64,000 nucleotides of DNA from Hymenobacter qilianensis (lineage in GTDB: Bacteria; Bacteroidota; Bacteroidia; Cytophagales; Hymenobacteraceae), in the NCBI RefSeq assembly GCF_014489555.1, contig NZ_CP060784.1:2542001-2606000 (forward strand). Direction: 5' to 3'. The translations under genes and the position numbers were made by a program. The notes under the pieces were generated by a model, which saw nothing but the letters and a program-made list of their open reading frames with translations, ran no database searches and was not told the DNA's origin. This document shows positions 47,310 through 56,784 of the stretch, piece by piece; position 1 is the first letter of the stretch; every line of letters begins with the position of its first letter.

Positions 47310-48119
47310 CTAGCCAAGCTTTTCTGCCTTCGCAACGAGCCGCTGCCACACAAAAGTATAATCATCGGGCGGCGCTACCCGAATTTGAAATGCTTCTACG
47401 GCTGCGGGCGGTGCTGTGGCAAAGGCCTGGCGTACGGCTGCGGCCGGCGCATTCGTACAACCGGCTTTCTCCAGCCAATCGTTCAGCGACATAGGCGTAG
47501 TGCCGCCCGCTAAATTCATTGCCTGCACCGTAAGGCCCGCTTCGGCCATCGCCTTCCTCCACTCACTCGGGGCCAGATTGCGAGCGTGTGAAGGGTCGCG
47601 GAGGGCTTCCACGCGGTTTTGCCACTCGCCGGTTGTCGGGTCATCGTCAGGGATAGTCGTGTCGGCCAGCAAAAAACGCCCCCCAGGTGTCAGCACCCGA
47701 TATACTTCAGCCAAAAAAGCCGGCACCGACTGAAAATGATGGGGCGCAATCCGACACGTAACGACAGAAAAGCTGGCCTCTGGAAAAGGCAGCGCCTCCG
47801 CCGCACCTTCCCACCAGCTCACATTCGTAATCCCACGCGCCGCCTGATTCTGCTCTGCCTGCGACAGCATCCCCGGCGATACGTCCAGTCCCACCACCGA
47901 CTGCACGTGGGGGGCAAATGCTAGCGCCGTGAAGCCCGTGCCGGTAGCCACGTCCAGCGCGATATCAGTGGGCTGGCACGTGGCCTGCGCCAGCAGCCAG
48001 TCCAGTGAGGAAGCAGTCCAGGAGTTCCACTGCGCATTGTAGTGCGTGGCCTGGCGGTCAAATTGTTCTTTGGCAGAGCTGGGGGCATTTTGCTTAGGAT
48101 TGAAAGTTGGAAGAGCCAC
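47310..48119 (-). CDS. Class I SAM-dependent methyltransferase (UbiE/COQ5-like fold)
   Basis: A 269-residue methyltransferase. Motif I ALDVATGTGFTALAFAP binds SAM, the acidic loop is VVGLDVSPGMLSQAEQNQAARG, and the post-motif strand is FSVVTCRIAPHHFQSVPAFLAEVYRVLTPGGRFLLAD. The layout resembles Methyltransf_11 proteins that act on small hydrophobic or thiol acceptors; the substrate is not evident. It carries one motif in frame (47678-47686) and a five-C version near the start (GCCCCCAGC, about 48088) that is in frame as it stands. It lies 9 bases after the regulator gene on the same strand. Confidence 0.88.
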   Translation of the reverse strand: MALPTFNPKQNAPSSAKEQFDRQATHYNAQWNSWTASSLDWLLAQATCQPTDIALDVATGTGFTALAFAPHVQSVVGLDVSPGMLSQAEQNQAARGITNVSWWEGAAEALPFPEASFSVVTCRIAPHHFQSVPAFLAEVYRVLTPGGRFLLADTTIPDDDPTTGEWQNRVEALRDPSHARNLAPSEWRKAMAEAGLTVQAMNLAGGTTPMSLNDWLEKAGCTNAPAAAVRQAFATAPPAAVEAFQIRVAPPDDYTFVWQRLVAKAEKLG

Positions 48120-48128
48120 TAACGCCTT

Positions 48129-49616
48129 TTACGCGCCGTGCACCAGCGCGGCCACTGCCTCGGCGAGTTGCTGCTGCCGCTGCTGCCGCTCAATCTCCAC
48201 GGGTGGCGCCGAGCGCACTTCGCAGTCCGGAATCGGGCACCGCTCACAGGTTTCATTCACGATGCGCAGCGGAATGGCCGGATCGTCGATAAAACGAACT
48301 TTCCGCTTCAGATTTTCATCGCAGAGTAAGCCAACGGTCACGCTCACCGCTGGTTCGGTGGCCGTGGAGGCGCGCGCCAGCGTCAGGCAGATATACTCAT
48401 TATCGGTGCCGTAGTAGCGCGAGCGCTGGGCACCAATGGCCACCGTAGGCGCACCCGGCTTGGCTTGCAGACGCAGCTCGGCCAATAGCCTAAGCGAAAT
48501 CCAGCGTCGGCAGTAGTGCTCGTGCAGCTCGTTGCCGTGCGGATTGTGCAGGCGCGAAAGGTGCAGTTCCTTGGTCAACTCGTAGGGCGCCGTAGCATCC
48601 GTTTGATCAAAGCGCAGGAAAAACAGGCTTTGGAGGCCAAAATGCCGGGGCAGCAGGTTAGTGAGGCGCTGCATAAACATCTCCGGCGACACATTATACC
48701 TGGTCAGCAGACCCAGCCATTGGCCAGCATCCCATTTGGTGGCGTCAAACAGCTTTTGCAGGTCCCGCACCAGGGCTTCTTCCTCCATCAGGAGGGCCCC
48801 GGCGAAGTAGGAAGCCTTAAAATTATTCAGCACCTCATCGAATGAGCGCACCGGAAAGCTGGCATTCACATAAGGCCGCTCCCGCAGGTTGAGGTAGTGA
48901 AATGCCACTTCCCGGCCCAGTACAAAAGCCTCCTGCGCACTGCTCAGACCCGGCCGCAGCAGCAAGCGGCGGGTTTTGGGCTGAAATACCGACCGCAGCC
49001 GCCCCAGCGAAGCGTACTCACCAAGCAGCGTCCGGTCCAGGGAGTAGCCATATTTTTCGGTTAGTACGCGCTCCAGCTGGCTTGTATCGAAGGGCGCGGC
49101 GGCATTTAGCTTTTGCTCCACGGTGAAAGTGCGCACATCCTGCTCCAGCTCCTCGAAGTAGTTATCGTGCATTTCCTGGTAGGAGCGGAGCGCCGCCAGA
49201 AAAAAGTGCTCCTGCCGCATCTCGTAGTTGCGACCAATCTCGAACAGCGTGCTGATAAACGCATTCATCTTGGCCGGCGCATCTGCAATCAGCTCCACAA
49301 TGCGCATCGGGTCCAGCCCGAACATCTCCAGCGGAAACTCCTTGAGCAGGTCCGACTGCAATAGCTCCGAAATGGGCTCCAGCTTGCGGCTCAGCGTGAG
49401 CGAGGTCAACTGGTCGTAGCTCACCCCGAGCACCTTACTTAAGCTCAGAATCTTATCCGCCTTTGGGTACTTCTTGCCTTTCTCAATCTCATTGAGGTAC
49501 GAAACCGAAACGTCGCAGGCACGGGCCATCTCGGCAGGCGTGAGCCCGCGCTCCTGCCGTAGCTCCCGCAGCTTCAACCCAAAAATCAATCGTACTATCT
49601 GGCCGTGACTCAGCAT
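48129..49616 (-). CDS. HTH transcriptional regulator, RamB/ScfR-like (XRE HTH, IrrE-like domain, C-terminal DUF2083)
   Basis: A 495-residue regulator. An XRE-type HTH occupies about residues 9-65 (LRELRQERGLTPAEMARACDVSVSYLNEIEKGKKYP). A middle domain like the IrrE/ImmA peptidase fold follows but with GREVAFHYLNLRERPY in place of a clear HExxH, so it is probably non-catalytic. The C-terminal short-chain-fatty-acyl regulator domain contains CERCPIPDC, a possible metal or redox site. Members of this group in actinobacteria (RamB) control isocitrate lyase and malate synthase. Here the gene is divergent from aceB-aceA with palindromic sites between, so control of the glyoxylate shunt is a good inference. 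Confidence 0.88.
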   Translation of the reverse strand: MLSHGQIVRLIFGLKLRELRQERGLTPAEMARACDVSVSYLNEIEKGKKYPKADKILSLSKVLGVSYDQLTSLTLSRKLEPISELLQSDLLKEFPLEMFGLDPMRIVELIADAPAKMNAFISTLFEIGRNYEMRQEHFFLAALRSYQEMHDNYFEELEQDVRTFTVEQKLNAAAPFDTSQLERVLTEKYGYSLDRTLLGEYASLGRLRSVFQPKTRRLLLRPGLSSAQEAFVLGREVAFHYLNLRERPYVNASFPVRSFDEVLNNFKASYFAGALLMEEEALVRDLQKLFDATKWDAGQWLGLLTRYNVSPEMFMQRLTNLLPRHFGLQSLFFLRFDQTDATAPYELTKELHLSRLHNPHGNELHEHYCRRWISLRLLAELRLQAKPGAPTVAIGAQRSRYYGTDNEYICLTLARASTATEPAVSVTVGLLCDENLKRKVRFIDDPAIPLRIVNETCERCPIPDCEVRSAPPVEIERQQRQQQLAEAVAALVHGA

Positions 49617-49697
49617 ATTAATATAAATGTGGCGGTCAAAATCAATGTTGCCGCCTTACTTCTTAGCGTGGCGAGGTTGACAAATCTACGCTTCTTG

Positions 49698-49789
49698 AGC
49701 GATTCTTAAATATTAGCGAATATTCGCTTGTTTTATAAAATTCGCTTACGTATGTTTGGTGAGTACTCTATCAAGTTCACCAAATCGCT
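49698..49789. promoter_or_regulatory. Candidate operators between the regulator gene and aceB
   Basis: The intergenic region 49617-49795 holds a perfect 14-base palindrome AGCGAATATTCGCT (49715-49728), further half-sites ATTCGCTT (49740-49747), AGCGA (49698-49702) and TCGCT (49785-49789), and an inverted repeat TTTGGTGA/TCACCAAA (49755-49762 and 49777-49784) just before the aceB start. The cluster suits a dimeric HTH protein that controls both genes. Which site is bound is inference. Confidence 0.55.
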
Positions 49790-49795
49790 TCAGCT

Positions 49796-51422
49796 ATGAC
49801 TTTCTCCGAGCCACACACATTAGTTTCTCCCCCGAAGTATTTGGCCCCCGAGCGTGTGAAAGTGCTGGGCGCTTATACCCCGGAGTTTGCTGAGATTCTG
49901 ACGCCCTCCGCTTTGGCTTTCGTAGCCGAGCTGCATCGCCGCTTCGATCGCACGCGGCGCGATTTGCTGGCTCGCCGGGCAGCGCGTCAGCGGGCATTTG
50001 CGGCTGGCATTCTCCCCGATTTTCTGCCCGAAACCCGCCTGATCCGCGAAAAGCCCTGGACTGTAGCACCTCTGCCCGCCGATCTGCTTGATCGGCGCGT
50101 GGAAATCACGGGGCCCGTGGAGCGGAAGATGATTATCAACGCCTTGAACTCGGGAGCGAAGGTTTTCATGGCCGATCTGGAAGACTCGAACGCGCCAACG
50201 TGGGTCAACGTCATTGGGGGCAAATTAATCTGCGCGATGCCGTGCGCCGGACGATTTCGCTCAGCACGCCCACGAAAGAATACCGCCTGAATGAGGAAGT
50301 CGCCACGCTCATCGTGCGCCCTCGGGGCTGGCATCTGCTCGAAAAGCATGTGTTAGTGGATGGGGAGCCAATAAGTGCCGCGCTGTTTGATTTCGGTCTG
50401 TACTTTTTTCATAATGCCCACGAGCTGCTGGCGCGGGGCAGCGGGCCTTATTTCTACCTGCCCAAAATCGAAAGTCACCTAGAGGCCCGGCTGTGGAATG
50501 ACGTGTTTGGCATTGCCCAATGGTCGCTCAAGATCCCGAAAGGCAGCATCAAAGCAACAGTTTTAATTGAGACGCTGCCCGCCAGCTTTGAACTGAACGA
50601 GATACTGTATGAGTTGCGCGAGCACTCCGCCGGCCTGAACTGCGGGCGCTGGGACTACATTTTCTCCTACATCAAACGCCTGGGTTTGAACCCCAGCTTC
50701 CGCCTTCCCGACCGCGCCCAGGTAACCATGTCGGTGCCATTTATGGCGGCTTACTCACAACTAGTAATCCAAACCTGCCACCGTCGCGGTGTGCATGCTA
50801 TTGGCGGTATGGCTGCCCAAATTCCCATCAAGAACGACCCGGAAGCCAACGAAGCTGCCCTGGAAAAAGTGCGCCAGGATAAAGTGCGCGAAGCCAAAAA
50901 CGGGCATGATGGTACATGGGTGGCGCATCCTGGCTTGGTGCCCGTCGCGCTGGCCGTGTTTGATGAGTTGATGCCCAATGCCAACCAGATAGAGCGCAAG
51001 CGCGAAGATGTGCACGTAACCGCCGCCGACCTAGTACAAGCGCCGGAAGGCACCATCACCGAAGCTGGTCTGCGGCTGAACATCGACGTGGCTATCCGCT
51101 ACCTCGAAGCCTGGCTGGGGGCAATGGCTGCGTGCCGATTTACAATCTGATGGAAGATGCGGCCACGGCCGAAATATCGCGGGCGCAGGTGTGGCAGTGG
51201 CTGCACACGCCCGGCACCACGCTTCAGGATGGGCGCCCCGTCACGCTGGAGCTGTACCGTTCGCTTCTCACCGATCAGATTGCGCTCATGCGCAAAGCAG
51301 TAGGGGAGGAGCAATTTGCACAGGGGCATTACGAGCAGGCCGCTCGCCTCTTCGACCGCCTCGTGGTAAGCAAGGAGTTCACCGAGTTTCTGACCATGCC
51401 CGCCTACGAACAGCTGGCGTAA
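49796..51422 (+). CDS. aceB: Malate synthase A (two one-base gaps)
   Basis: About 542 residues when joined, the usual length. It condenses glyoxylate with acetyl-CoA to malate in the glyoxylate shunt. [91 protein letters not shown] and [20 protein letters not shown] are malate synthase blocks, with the catalytic Arg in RPRGWH. The frame breaks at five-G runs 50216-50220 (then [13 protein letters not shown]) and 51117-51121 (then [24 protein letters not shown]). Each needs one base. It is followed after 115 bases by aceA and is divergent from a RamB-like regulator. Confidence 0.96.
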
Positions 51423-51536
51423 GCCGGCCGGCGGTATCTACCCAACCCTCTTCTAAACTACAAAAAAGCCGCTCTACTAAGTAGCCTGGGCGTGCCATGC
51501 CCAATCATATCGTCACCTCCTAAACCTTACACTGCC

Positions 51537-52823
51537 ATGAACAAGCTCGAACGCATCGTCGCTATCAACCACGACTGGACCACCAATCCTCGCTGGAAAG
51601 GCATCACCCGTCCTTACACTGCCGAAGAGGTAGTGAAGCTGCAAAACTCCATCAAGATCGAATATTCGTTGGCCCGGCAGGGAGCCGAGCGTTTGTGGCA
51701 GTTGTTGCATTCGGAGGAGTATGTGGCCGGACTAGGTGCGCTCACCGGCAACCAAGCTGTGCAGGAAGTACAGGCCGGCCTGAACGCTATCTACCTCAGT
51801 GGCTGGCAGGTAGCCGCCGATGCCAACGGCGCCGGCCAGATGTATCCCGACCAAAGCCTATACCCCGCCGACAGCGTGCCTAACGTGGTAAAGCGCATCA
51901 ACAACGCCCTGCTGCGCGCCGACCAGATTCAGAACCTGACGGGCGATGGCAACGTGCATTGGCTGGTTCCGATTGTGGCCGATGCGGAAGCTGGTTTCGG
52001 TGGCAATCTCAATGCATTTGAGCTGATGAAGATGATGATTGAAGCCGGGGCTGCCGGCGTGCATTTCGAGGATCAGTTGTCATCAGCGAAGAAATGCGGG
52101 CATCTGGGGGGCAAAGTTCTGGTGCCAACCCAGGAAGCCATCAACAAACTGGTGGCAGCCCGCCTCGCGGCCGATGTGCTGGGTGTGCCCACGCTGGTTG
52201 TAGCCCGCACCGACGCCGATGCCGCCGACCTGATTACCAGCGATGTAGATGAGCGCGACCAGCCCTTTGTGATTGCAAAGGATGGCCGCACCAATGAAGG
52301 ATTTTACCGCGTACGCCCCGGTGTAGAGTCGTGTATTGCCCGCGGCCTTGCCTACGCCCCCTACGCCGACCTGCTGTGGATGGAAACCTCACACCCGGAT
52401 CTTGGTCAGGCGCGGCAGTTTGCGGAGGCTATTCACGCTCAGTATCCGGGGAAGCTGCTCGCGTATAATTGCTCGCCTTCCTTCAATTGGGCCAGCAAGC
52501 TCAGCGTGGAACAAATGGAAAGCTTCCGCGAAGAGCTAGCGGCGCTGGGCTATAAGTTTCAGTTTATTACGCTGGCTGGCTTTCATGCCCTGAATACCAG
52601 CATGTTTGAGCTTGCCCAAGCGTACCGTGAGCGGGGAATGGCCGGCTACTCTGAGTTGCAGGAACGGGAGTTTGCTCTGCAAAAATCTGGTTTTAAGGCG
52701 GTTAAGCACCAGGCATTTGTAGGAACCGGCTACTTCGACGCAGTTCAAAATGTAGTGTCGGGGGGCAAAACCAGCACGGCCGCCTTGGTTGGCTCGACGG
52801 AGGAAGCTCAGTTTCACGGATAG
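51537..52823 (+). CDS. aceA: Isocitrate lyase
   Basis: A 428-residue isocitrate lyase, which splits isocitrate to glyoxylate and succinate. The catalytic cysteine motif is [10 protein letters not shown], preceded by [11 protein letters not shown], and the metal-site regions are [11 protein letters not shown] and [22 protein letters not shown] and [17 protein letters not shown] [14 protein letters not shown] are conserved. The ATG at 51537 ([14 protein letters not shown]) is preferred to one fifteen codons upstream. In-frame motif copies are at 52104-52112 and, as TCGGGGGGCAAAA, near 52757. It is co-directional with aceB. Confidence 0.97.
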   Translation: MNKLERIVAINHDWTTNPRWKGITRPYTAEEVVKLQNSIKIEYSLARQGAERLWQLLHSEEYVAGLGALTGNQAVQEVQAGLNAIYLSGWQVAADANGAGQMYPDQSLYPADSVPNVVKRINNALLRADQIQNLTGDGNVHWLVPIVADAEAGFGGNLNAFELMKMMIEAGAAGVHFEDQLSSAKKCGHLGGKVLVPTQEAINKLVAARLAADVLGVPTLVVARTDADAADLITSDVDERDQPFVIAKDGRTNEGFYRVRPGVESCIARGLAYAPYADLLWMETSHPDLGQARQFAEAIHAQYPGKLLAYNCSPSFNWASKLSVEQMESFREELAALGYKFQFITLAGFHALNTSMFELAQAYRERGMAGYSELQEREFALQKSGFKAVKHQAFVGTGYFDAVQNVVSGGKTSTAALVGSTEEAQFHG

Positions 52824-52840
52824 CACCAACCCCTCTTCAC

Positions 52841-52961
52841 AAAGCCCCCGCCCGTCATGCAGAGCGGCAGCGAAGCATCTCGCTCACGCATTTAGATTAG
52901 TATTCTTACTAAACACGCGAGATGCTTCGCTGCCGCTCTGCATGACGGGCGGGGGCTTTTT
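52841..52961. repeat. Palindromic repeat, CATGCAGAGC family, copy 4, with terminator ends
   Basis: AAAGCCCCCGCCCGTCATGC on the left faces GCATGACGGGCGGGGGCTTTTT on the right, with the family's GAAGCATCTCGC / GCGAGATGCTTCGC arms inside. The outer GC stem plus T-run makes it a probable bidirectional terminator for the convergent aceA and RNase D-like genes. Confidence 0.93.
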
Positions 52962-52976
52962 CCTAAAAGTTGCTGC

Positions 52977-54170
52977 CTACGCTTGGCTGGCCTGATCGAA
53001 AGGCTGGGCAATCAGGCTATAATCCAGCGAGTGGCGTTGAGCAGTTTCGCGCAGAATGGTCTGTTGCCAAGGACGTAGCACCTGTTCAGCACCCATCTCG
53101 ATAATGTCCGCTACGAGCCGGTTAGAGAGTACGAGGTTGGCCACGTAGCTATTCATGTCAGCGGTAATGTGGTTTTTTAGCTGTAGCAAAAGCTGCTCGC
53201 GGGCGTCGGCGCGGGCGGTTTTTTCGCCGTTGAGGCGGCGCCGGAAAGGGAAGCGCCGCTGCTCGCCCGTGGCAGCAGGCTCGGGCACGGGCACAAATGT
53301 ATCAGAAGAAAGCGCAGCCAGCTGGTCGAGGTATGGTGCGCGCTTCAGCTCGGGGTGAAGGCCGCGGGCCGCTTTCCAGTCGCTGAGGTCGCGGGGCGTG
53401 TCGCGCACCAGCTCCGACAGGCGGTCGTTGGCAAACACCATATATGGCGGTCGATCCAGCTGCTTCGCCACTTGGTCGCGTAGCATATACAGGTCGCGGA
53501 ACAAGGGCAGCTCGCCCGGCAGAATCCGATATTTGCCGGCTATCCGCAGGTAGGGGCGCTCGTCGCGGGTGTAGCGTACTGCTTCCAGCGCGGCATTTTC
53601 TTCGTCGGCCCAATGTGCCCGGCCCAGCGTTTCCAGCTTGGCGGTGAGGCGGTCGGCCAGCTCAAACAGATAGATAACGTCGTTGGCGGCATACACCTTT
53701 TGTGCTTCCGTCAGCGGGCGCTTCAGCCAGTTCGACTTCTGCTCACCCTTATCTACTTCCAAGCCTAACTCACTTTGAATCAAGCGGCCCAGAGAGATAT
53801 TATTGTCGGCTTCGGCTAGTAGCGTGTACTGCACGCTGGTATCGGTAATGTGGCGTACATGCACGCCATACAGCTCATCCAGCAGCAGAATATCCGACTT
53901 GCAGCTGTGGAAAACCTTCTCAATGACCGGGTCGCGCAGCAGCTCCCAAATTGGCTCCAACTCTTCAGCCGGATTGGTGAGCGGCAGCGGGTCGATCAGG
54001 TACGCGGTTGAGCCGTCAAATATTTGAATCAGAGCAAGATTGCGACCATAGCGGTGGCGCATATCATCAAACTCCAGATCCACAGCCAAGCGTGATGCTT
54101 TGCGCATGGCAGCGGCCGCGTCCTGTACGGCGCCGTGGGTTGTTAGGTATTGTATATCAGGTTGTAACAT
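52977..54170 (-). CDS. rnd: Ribonuclease D-like 3'-5' exonuclease with HRDC domain
   Basis: A 397-residue RNase D-like protein. The DEDD exonuclease domain has Exo I in AVDLEFDDMRHRYG, Exo II around HSCKSDILLLDELYG and Exo III in KVYAANDVIYLFEL (tyrosine-less variant of the usual YAAxD). An HRDC domain lies at PPYMVFANDRLSELVRDTP. RNase D trims the 3' ends of tRNA and other stable RNAs. I take the ATG at 54170 (MLQPDIQYLTTHGAV) as the start; the longer upstream frame overlaps argH and is not conserved-looking. A five-G motif (CTGGGGGCAAAAG) at 54246 lies in the gap to argH. Confidence 0.93.
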   Translation of the reverse strand: MLQPDIQYLTTHGAVQDAAAAMRKASRLAVDLEFDDMRHRYGRNLALIQIFDGSTAYLIDPLPLTNPAEELEPIWELLRDPVIEKVFHSCKSDILLLDELYGVHVRHITDTSVQYTLLAEADNNISLGRLIQSELGLEVDKGEQKSNWLKRPLTEAQKVYAANDVIYLFELADRLTAKLETLGRAHWADEENAALEAVRYTRDERPYLRIAGKYRILPGELPLFRDLYMLRDQVAKQLDRPPYMVFANDRLSELVRDTPRDLSDWKAARGLHPELKRAPYLDQLAALSSDTFVPVPEPAATGEQRRFPFRRRLNGEKTARADAREQLLLQLKNHITADMNSYVANLVLSNRLVADIIEMGAEQVLRPWQQTILRETAQRHSLDYSLIAQPFDQASQA

Positions 54171-54276
54171 GGAAAAGCAAAACGAAAAACGAGCCGCAAG
54201 AGTCAAGCAGAAGGCCTGGGGCATTTTACCAAAGGTAGGCAGGACTGGGGGCAAAAGCAACGTTGGCAACCTGCCG

Positions 54277-55594
54277 CTAGGTGCCGCTTTGGAGGCGCTG
54301 CAACACGGCGCTACGCTGCTGCACTTGCTCGGCTTTCGCTCGAATTTCGGCAAGCCCCAGATTGTGCACGCTGCCCAGATGCGTGGTCGTAAACTCGCGG
54401 TGTGGCACGTAGCTGCCGTCGTTTACTGCCCGGCCCACCTGCTGATACGCCTCCCGAAAAGGCACCCCGGCCTGGATAAGCTGATTGATATTTTCTACGG
54501 AGAAAACACCGTCGTATTTGGCCTGGTTCAGCAAGTCGGGCTTGATTTTGAGCTGTGGCAAGGCAAACAGCAGCATGTCCAGAATGTCCATGAACTGCAT
54601 CATTGGCTCGAATAAAAGCTCCTTTAGCAGCTGAAAGTCGCGATGGTAGCCACTGGGTAGGTTGTTGATGCTGAGCGCAATAGTATTGGGCAACGCCTGT
54701 AAGGCATTACAACGGGCCCGCACCAGCTCAAATACATCTGGGTTCTTTTTGTGCGGCATGATGCTGGAGCCCGTCGTGAAAGCGGGGGCAATTCTACAAA
54801 CGCCAGATCCTGACTGTTATACAGAACTAGGTCGTAGGCCAGCTTGGAGAGCGTAGCGCCCACGCCGGCCAGCGCGAAAGCCAGCGTTTTCTCTGTTTTG
54901 CCGCGCAGCATTTGTGCCCCACAGCGCTAACGGCCAAGTGGCCGAAACCCATCTGCTGAGTCGTCAGCTTACGGTCGATGGGGAAGCTGCTGCCAAAACC
55001 GGCGCCCGAACCCAATGGGTTCTGGTCAGCAACGGTGTGGGCGGCTTCAAACAGCGCGATATCCAGCAGCAAATGCTCCGCGTAGGCCGAAAACCACAAG
55101 CCAAAGCTGCTGGGCATGGCGGCCTGGAAGTGGGTGTAGCCGGGCATCAAATCGGCTTGGTGGGTTTCGGCTTTTTGAAGTAGCACCGTCACCAAATCCA
55201 TGATTTTGGCGGCAGCCTGCTCGGTATAGTCTTTTAAGAAAAGCTGAATGGCGGTCAGTACTTGGTCGTTGCGGGAGCGGGCGGTGTGGATTTTCTTGCC
55301 GGCATCGCCAAACTTTTCAGTTAGATAGAACTCAATCTTGGAGTGCACATCCTCGAAGCTATCTTCAATTACGAAGCGGCCGGCCGCTATTTCGACTTCC
55401 AACTCCCCAAGGCCCTGCACTAAGTGGTCTTTTTCCTCGGCTGAAATCAGCCCCACCTGCGCCAGCATCACGGCCTGCGCTTTGGAGGCCAGCACGTCGA
55501 AGTGAGCCAGATAAAGGTCTAGCTCCCGGTCTTTTCCGATGGTGAAGCGCTCTATTTTCTCGTCAACGGCGATGCCCTTTTCCCAGATTTTCAT
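54277..55594 (-). CDS. argH: Argininosuccinate lyase (two one-base gaps)
   Basis: About 439 residues when joined. It splits argininosuccinate to arginine and fumarate. DVHSKIEFYLTEKFGDAGKKIHTARSRNDQVLTAIQLF carries the HTARSRNDQ signature, MPGYTHFQAAMP the catalytic His, NPLGSGAGFGSSFPIDR follows, and GSSIMPHKKNPDVFEL is the mobile catalytic loop. The frame breaks at the four-C run 54917-54920 (one more base gives AVGAQMLRGKTEKTLAF) and at the five-G run 54784-54788 (one more gives VELPPAFTTGSSIMPHKK). The start is the ATG at 55594. A 91-base hairpin repeat separates it from argE. Confidence 0.95.
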
Positions 55595-55619
55595 GTCTAA
55601 ATGATTGTTTGCGAATGGT

Positions 55620-55710
55620 GTAGAGACACATACTTGTGTCTCCTCGCGTTGTTCAGCTGAACAACTCCTCATTAACTGTTCAGCGACAAGACACAAGTAT
55701 GTGTCTCTAC
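55620..55710. repeat. Inverted repeat with 21-base perfect arms (GTAGAGACACATACTT...)
   Basis: The arms 55620-55640 and 55690-55710 are exact reverse complements, and the loop contains another perfect 18-base palindrome, GTTGTTCAGCTGAACAAC (55648-55665). It lies inside the argB-argE-argH transcription unit, between argE and argH. A related shorter hairpin of the GAGAxGCAA...TTGCGTCTC type is at 62238-62259. Confidence 0.9.
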
Positions 55711-55716
55711 AGCACT

Positions 55717-56784
55717 TTAAAATCGAAAGCCTTCCAGCAGCTCGATGTAGCCCTTGATGCCGGCTTTTACCTCGCTAAGGTAAATGTATTCGTTCGGGGT
55801 GTGGGAGCGGGCCGAGTCGCCGGGACCTACTTTCACTGTGGCAAAGGGCATCACCGCCTGATCCGAAAGCGTGGCGGACCCAAACAGCTTGCGGCCCAAA
55901 TTCGCCCCGCGCACCACCAGCGGATGCGCCGGGTCGATGCGCGAAGAGTTCAAATGCACAGAGCGCGGCGTCACGTCGGCCTGCACATGCTCGCGCACAA
56001 TGCGCACAACTTCCTCATTGGAATACAACTCGTTGGTGCGCACATCCACCACAAACCGACAGATATCGGGTACTACATTATGCTGCGTGCCCGCCTGCAC
56101 CTGCGTCACCGTCATTTTTACGGGTCCCAGCAGGTCCGATTCGTTTGGGAAACGGTAGCTCCGAAGCCACAGCATATCATCCAGAGCTTTGTAGAGGGCG
56201 TTTTCGCCTTCGTTGCGGGCGGCGTGACCGGTGCGACCGTGGGTTACACAGTCTAGGACCACCAAGCCCTTTTCGGCAATGGCCAAGTCCATTTGGGTTG
56301 GCTCACCTACGATCCCCAAATCAATGTTGCCGAGCTTAGGCAAAATGAGGCGAATGCCATTGGCACCCGATACTTCTTCCTCGGCCGTGATTGCACAAAT
56401 GAGGTTGAAATCGGTTTTCTTCTCTTGGAAATACAGAAACGTAGCCAGCAGACTCACAGCCGACGCGCCCGCGTCGTTGCTGCCCAGTCCAATCAGCTTG
56501 TCGCCTTCCAATACAGCCCCGAATGGTTCAGCAGTCCAGCTTGCGCCGGGCTTCACGGTGTCGTGGTGGGAGTTGAGTAGGATAGTCGGCTTGTGGGGGG
56601 CAAATTCTTTCGAAACAGCCCATATATTATGCTGAACCCGCCGGGGGTGCGCGCCGTGCGCCGTCAGAAATGCAAAAATCAAATCAGCCGTCTTGTCTTC
56701 TTCCCGCGAAAAAGAAGGCGTTTGAATAAGCTGAATCAACAGCGCTATGGCGTCCTCGGAAAGCCGCTCGATTAGTCCCGGCAT
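55717..56784 (-). CDS. argE: M20 family deacetylase, acetylornithine/acetylcitrulline deacetylase-like
   Basis: A 355-residue zinc metallohydrolase of the M20 family. Metal-binding regions are LLNSHHDTVKPG (His and Asp), GLGSNDAGASAVSLL, AITAEEEVSGANG (catalytic Glu pair) and IVGEPTQ, and the dimerisation domain begins HGRTGHAARNEGENALYK. In Bacteroidota this enzyme sits in the arginine cluster and removes the N-acyl group after carbamoylation (acetylcitrulline route), which fits the neighbours argB and argH. Its start overlaps the argB stop by 13 bases. Acetylornithine deacetylase activity is the alternative. Confidence 0.9.
   Translation of the reverse strand: MPGLIERLSEDAIALLIQLIQTPSFSREEDKTADLIFAFLTAHGAHPRRVQHNIWAVSKEFAPHKPTILLNSHHDTVKPGASWTAEPFGAVLEGDKLIGLGSNDAGASAVSLLATFLYFQEKKTDFNLICAITAEEEVSGANGIRLILPKLGNIDLGIVGEPTQMDLAIAEKGLVVLDCVTHGRTGHAARNEGENALYKALDDMLWLRSYRFPNESDLLGPVKMTVTQVQAGTQHNVVPDICRFVVDVRTNELYSNEEVVRIVREHVQADVTPRSVHLNSSRIDPAHPLVVRGANLGRKLFGSATLSDQAVMPFATVKVGPGDSARSHTPNEYIYLSEVKAGIKGYIELLEGFRF

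Noticed and set aside
48061..48119. A frame error at the five-C run in the methyltransferase start (about 48088)
   Set aside because: The frame is open through the run as it stands (KQNAPSSAKEQFD); adding a base would break it, so this run is probably truly five long.
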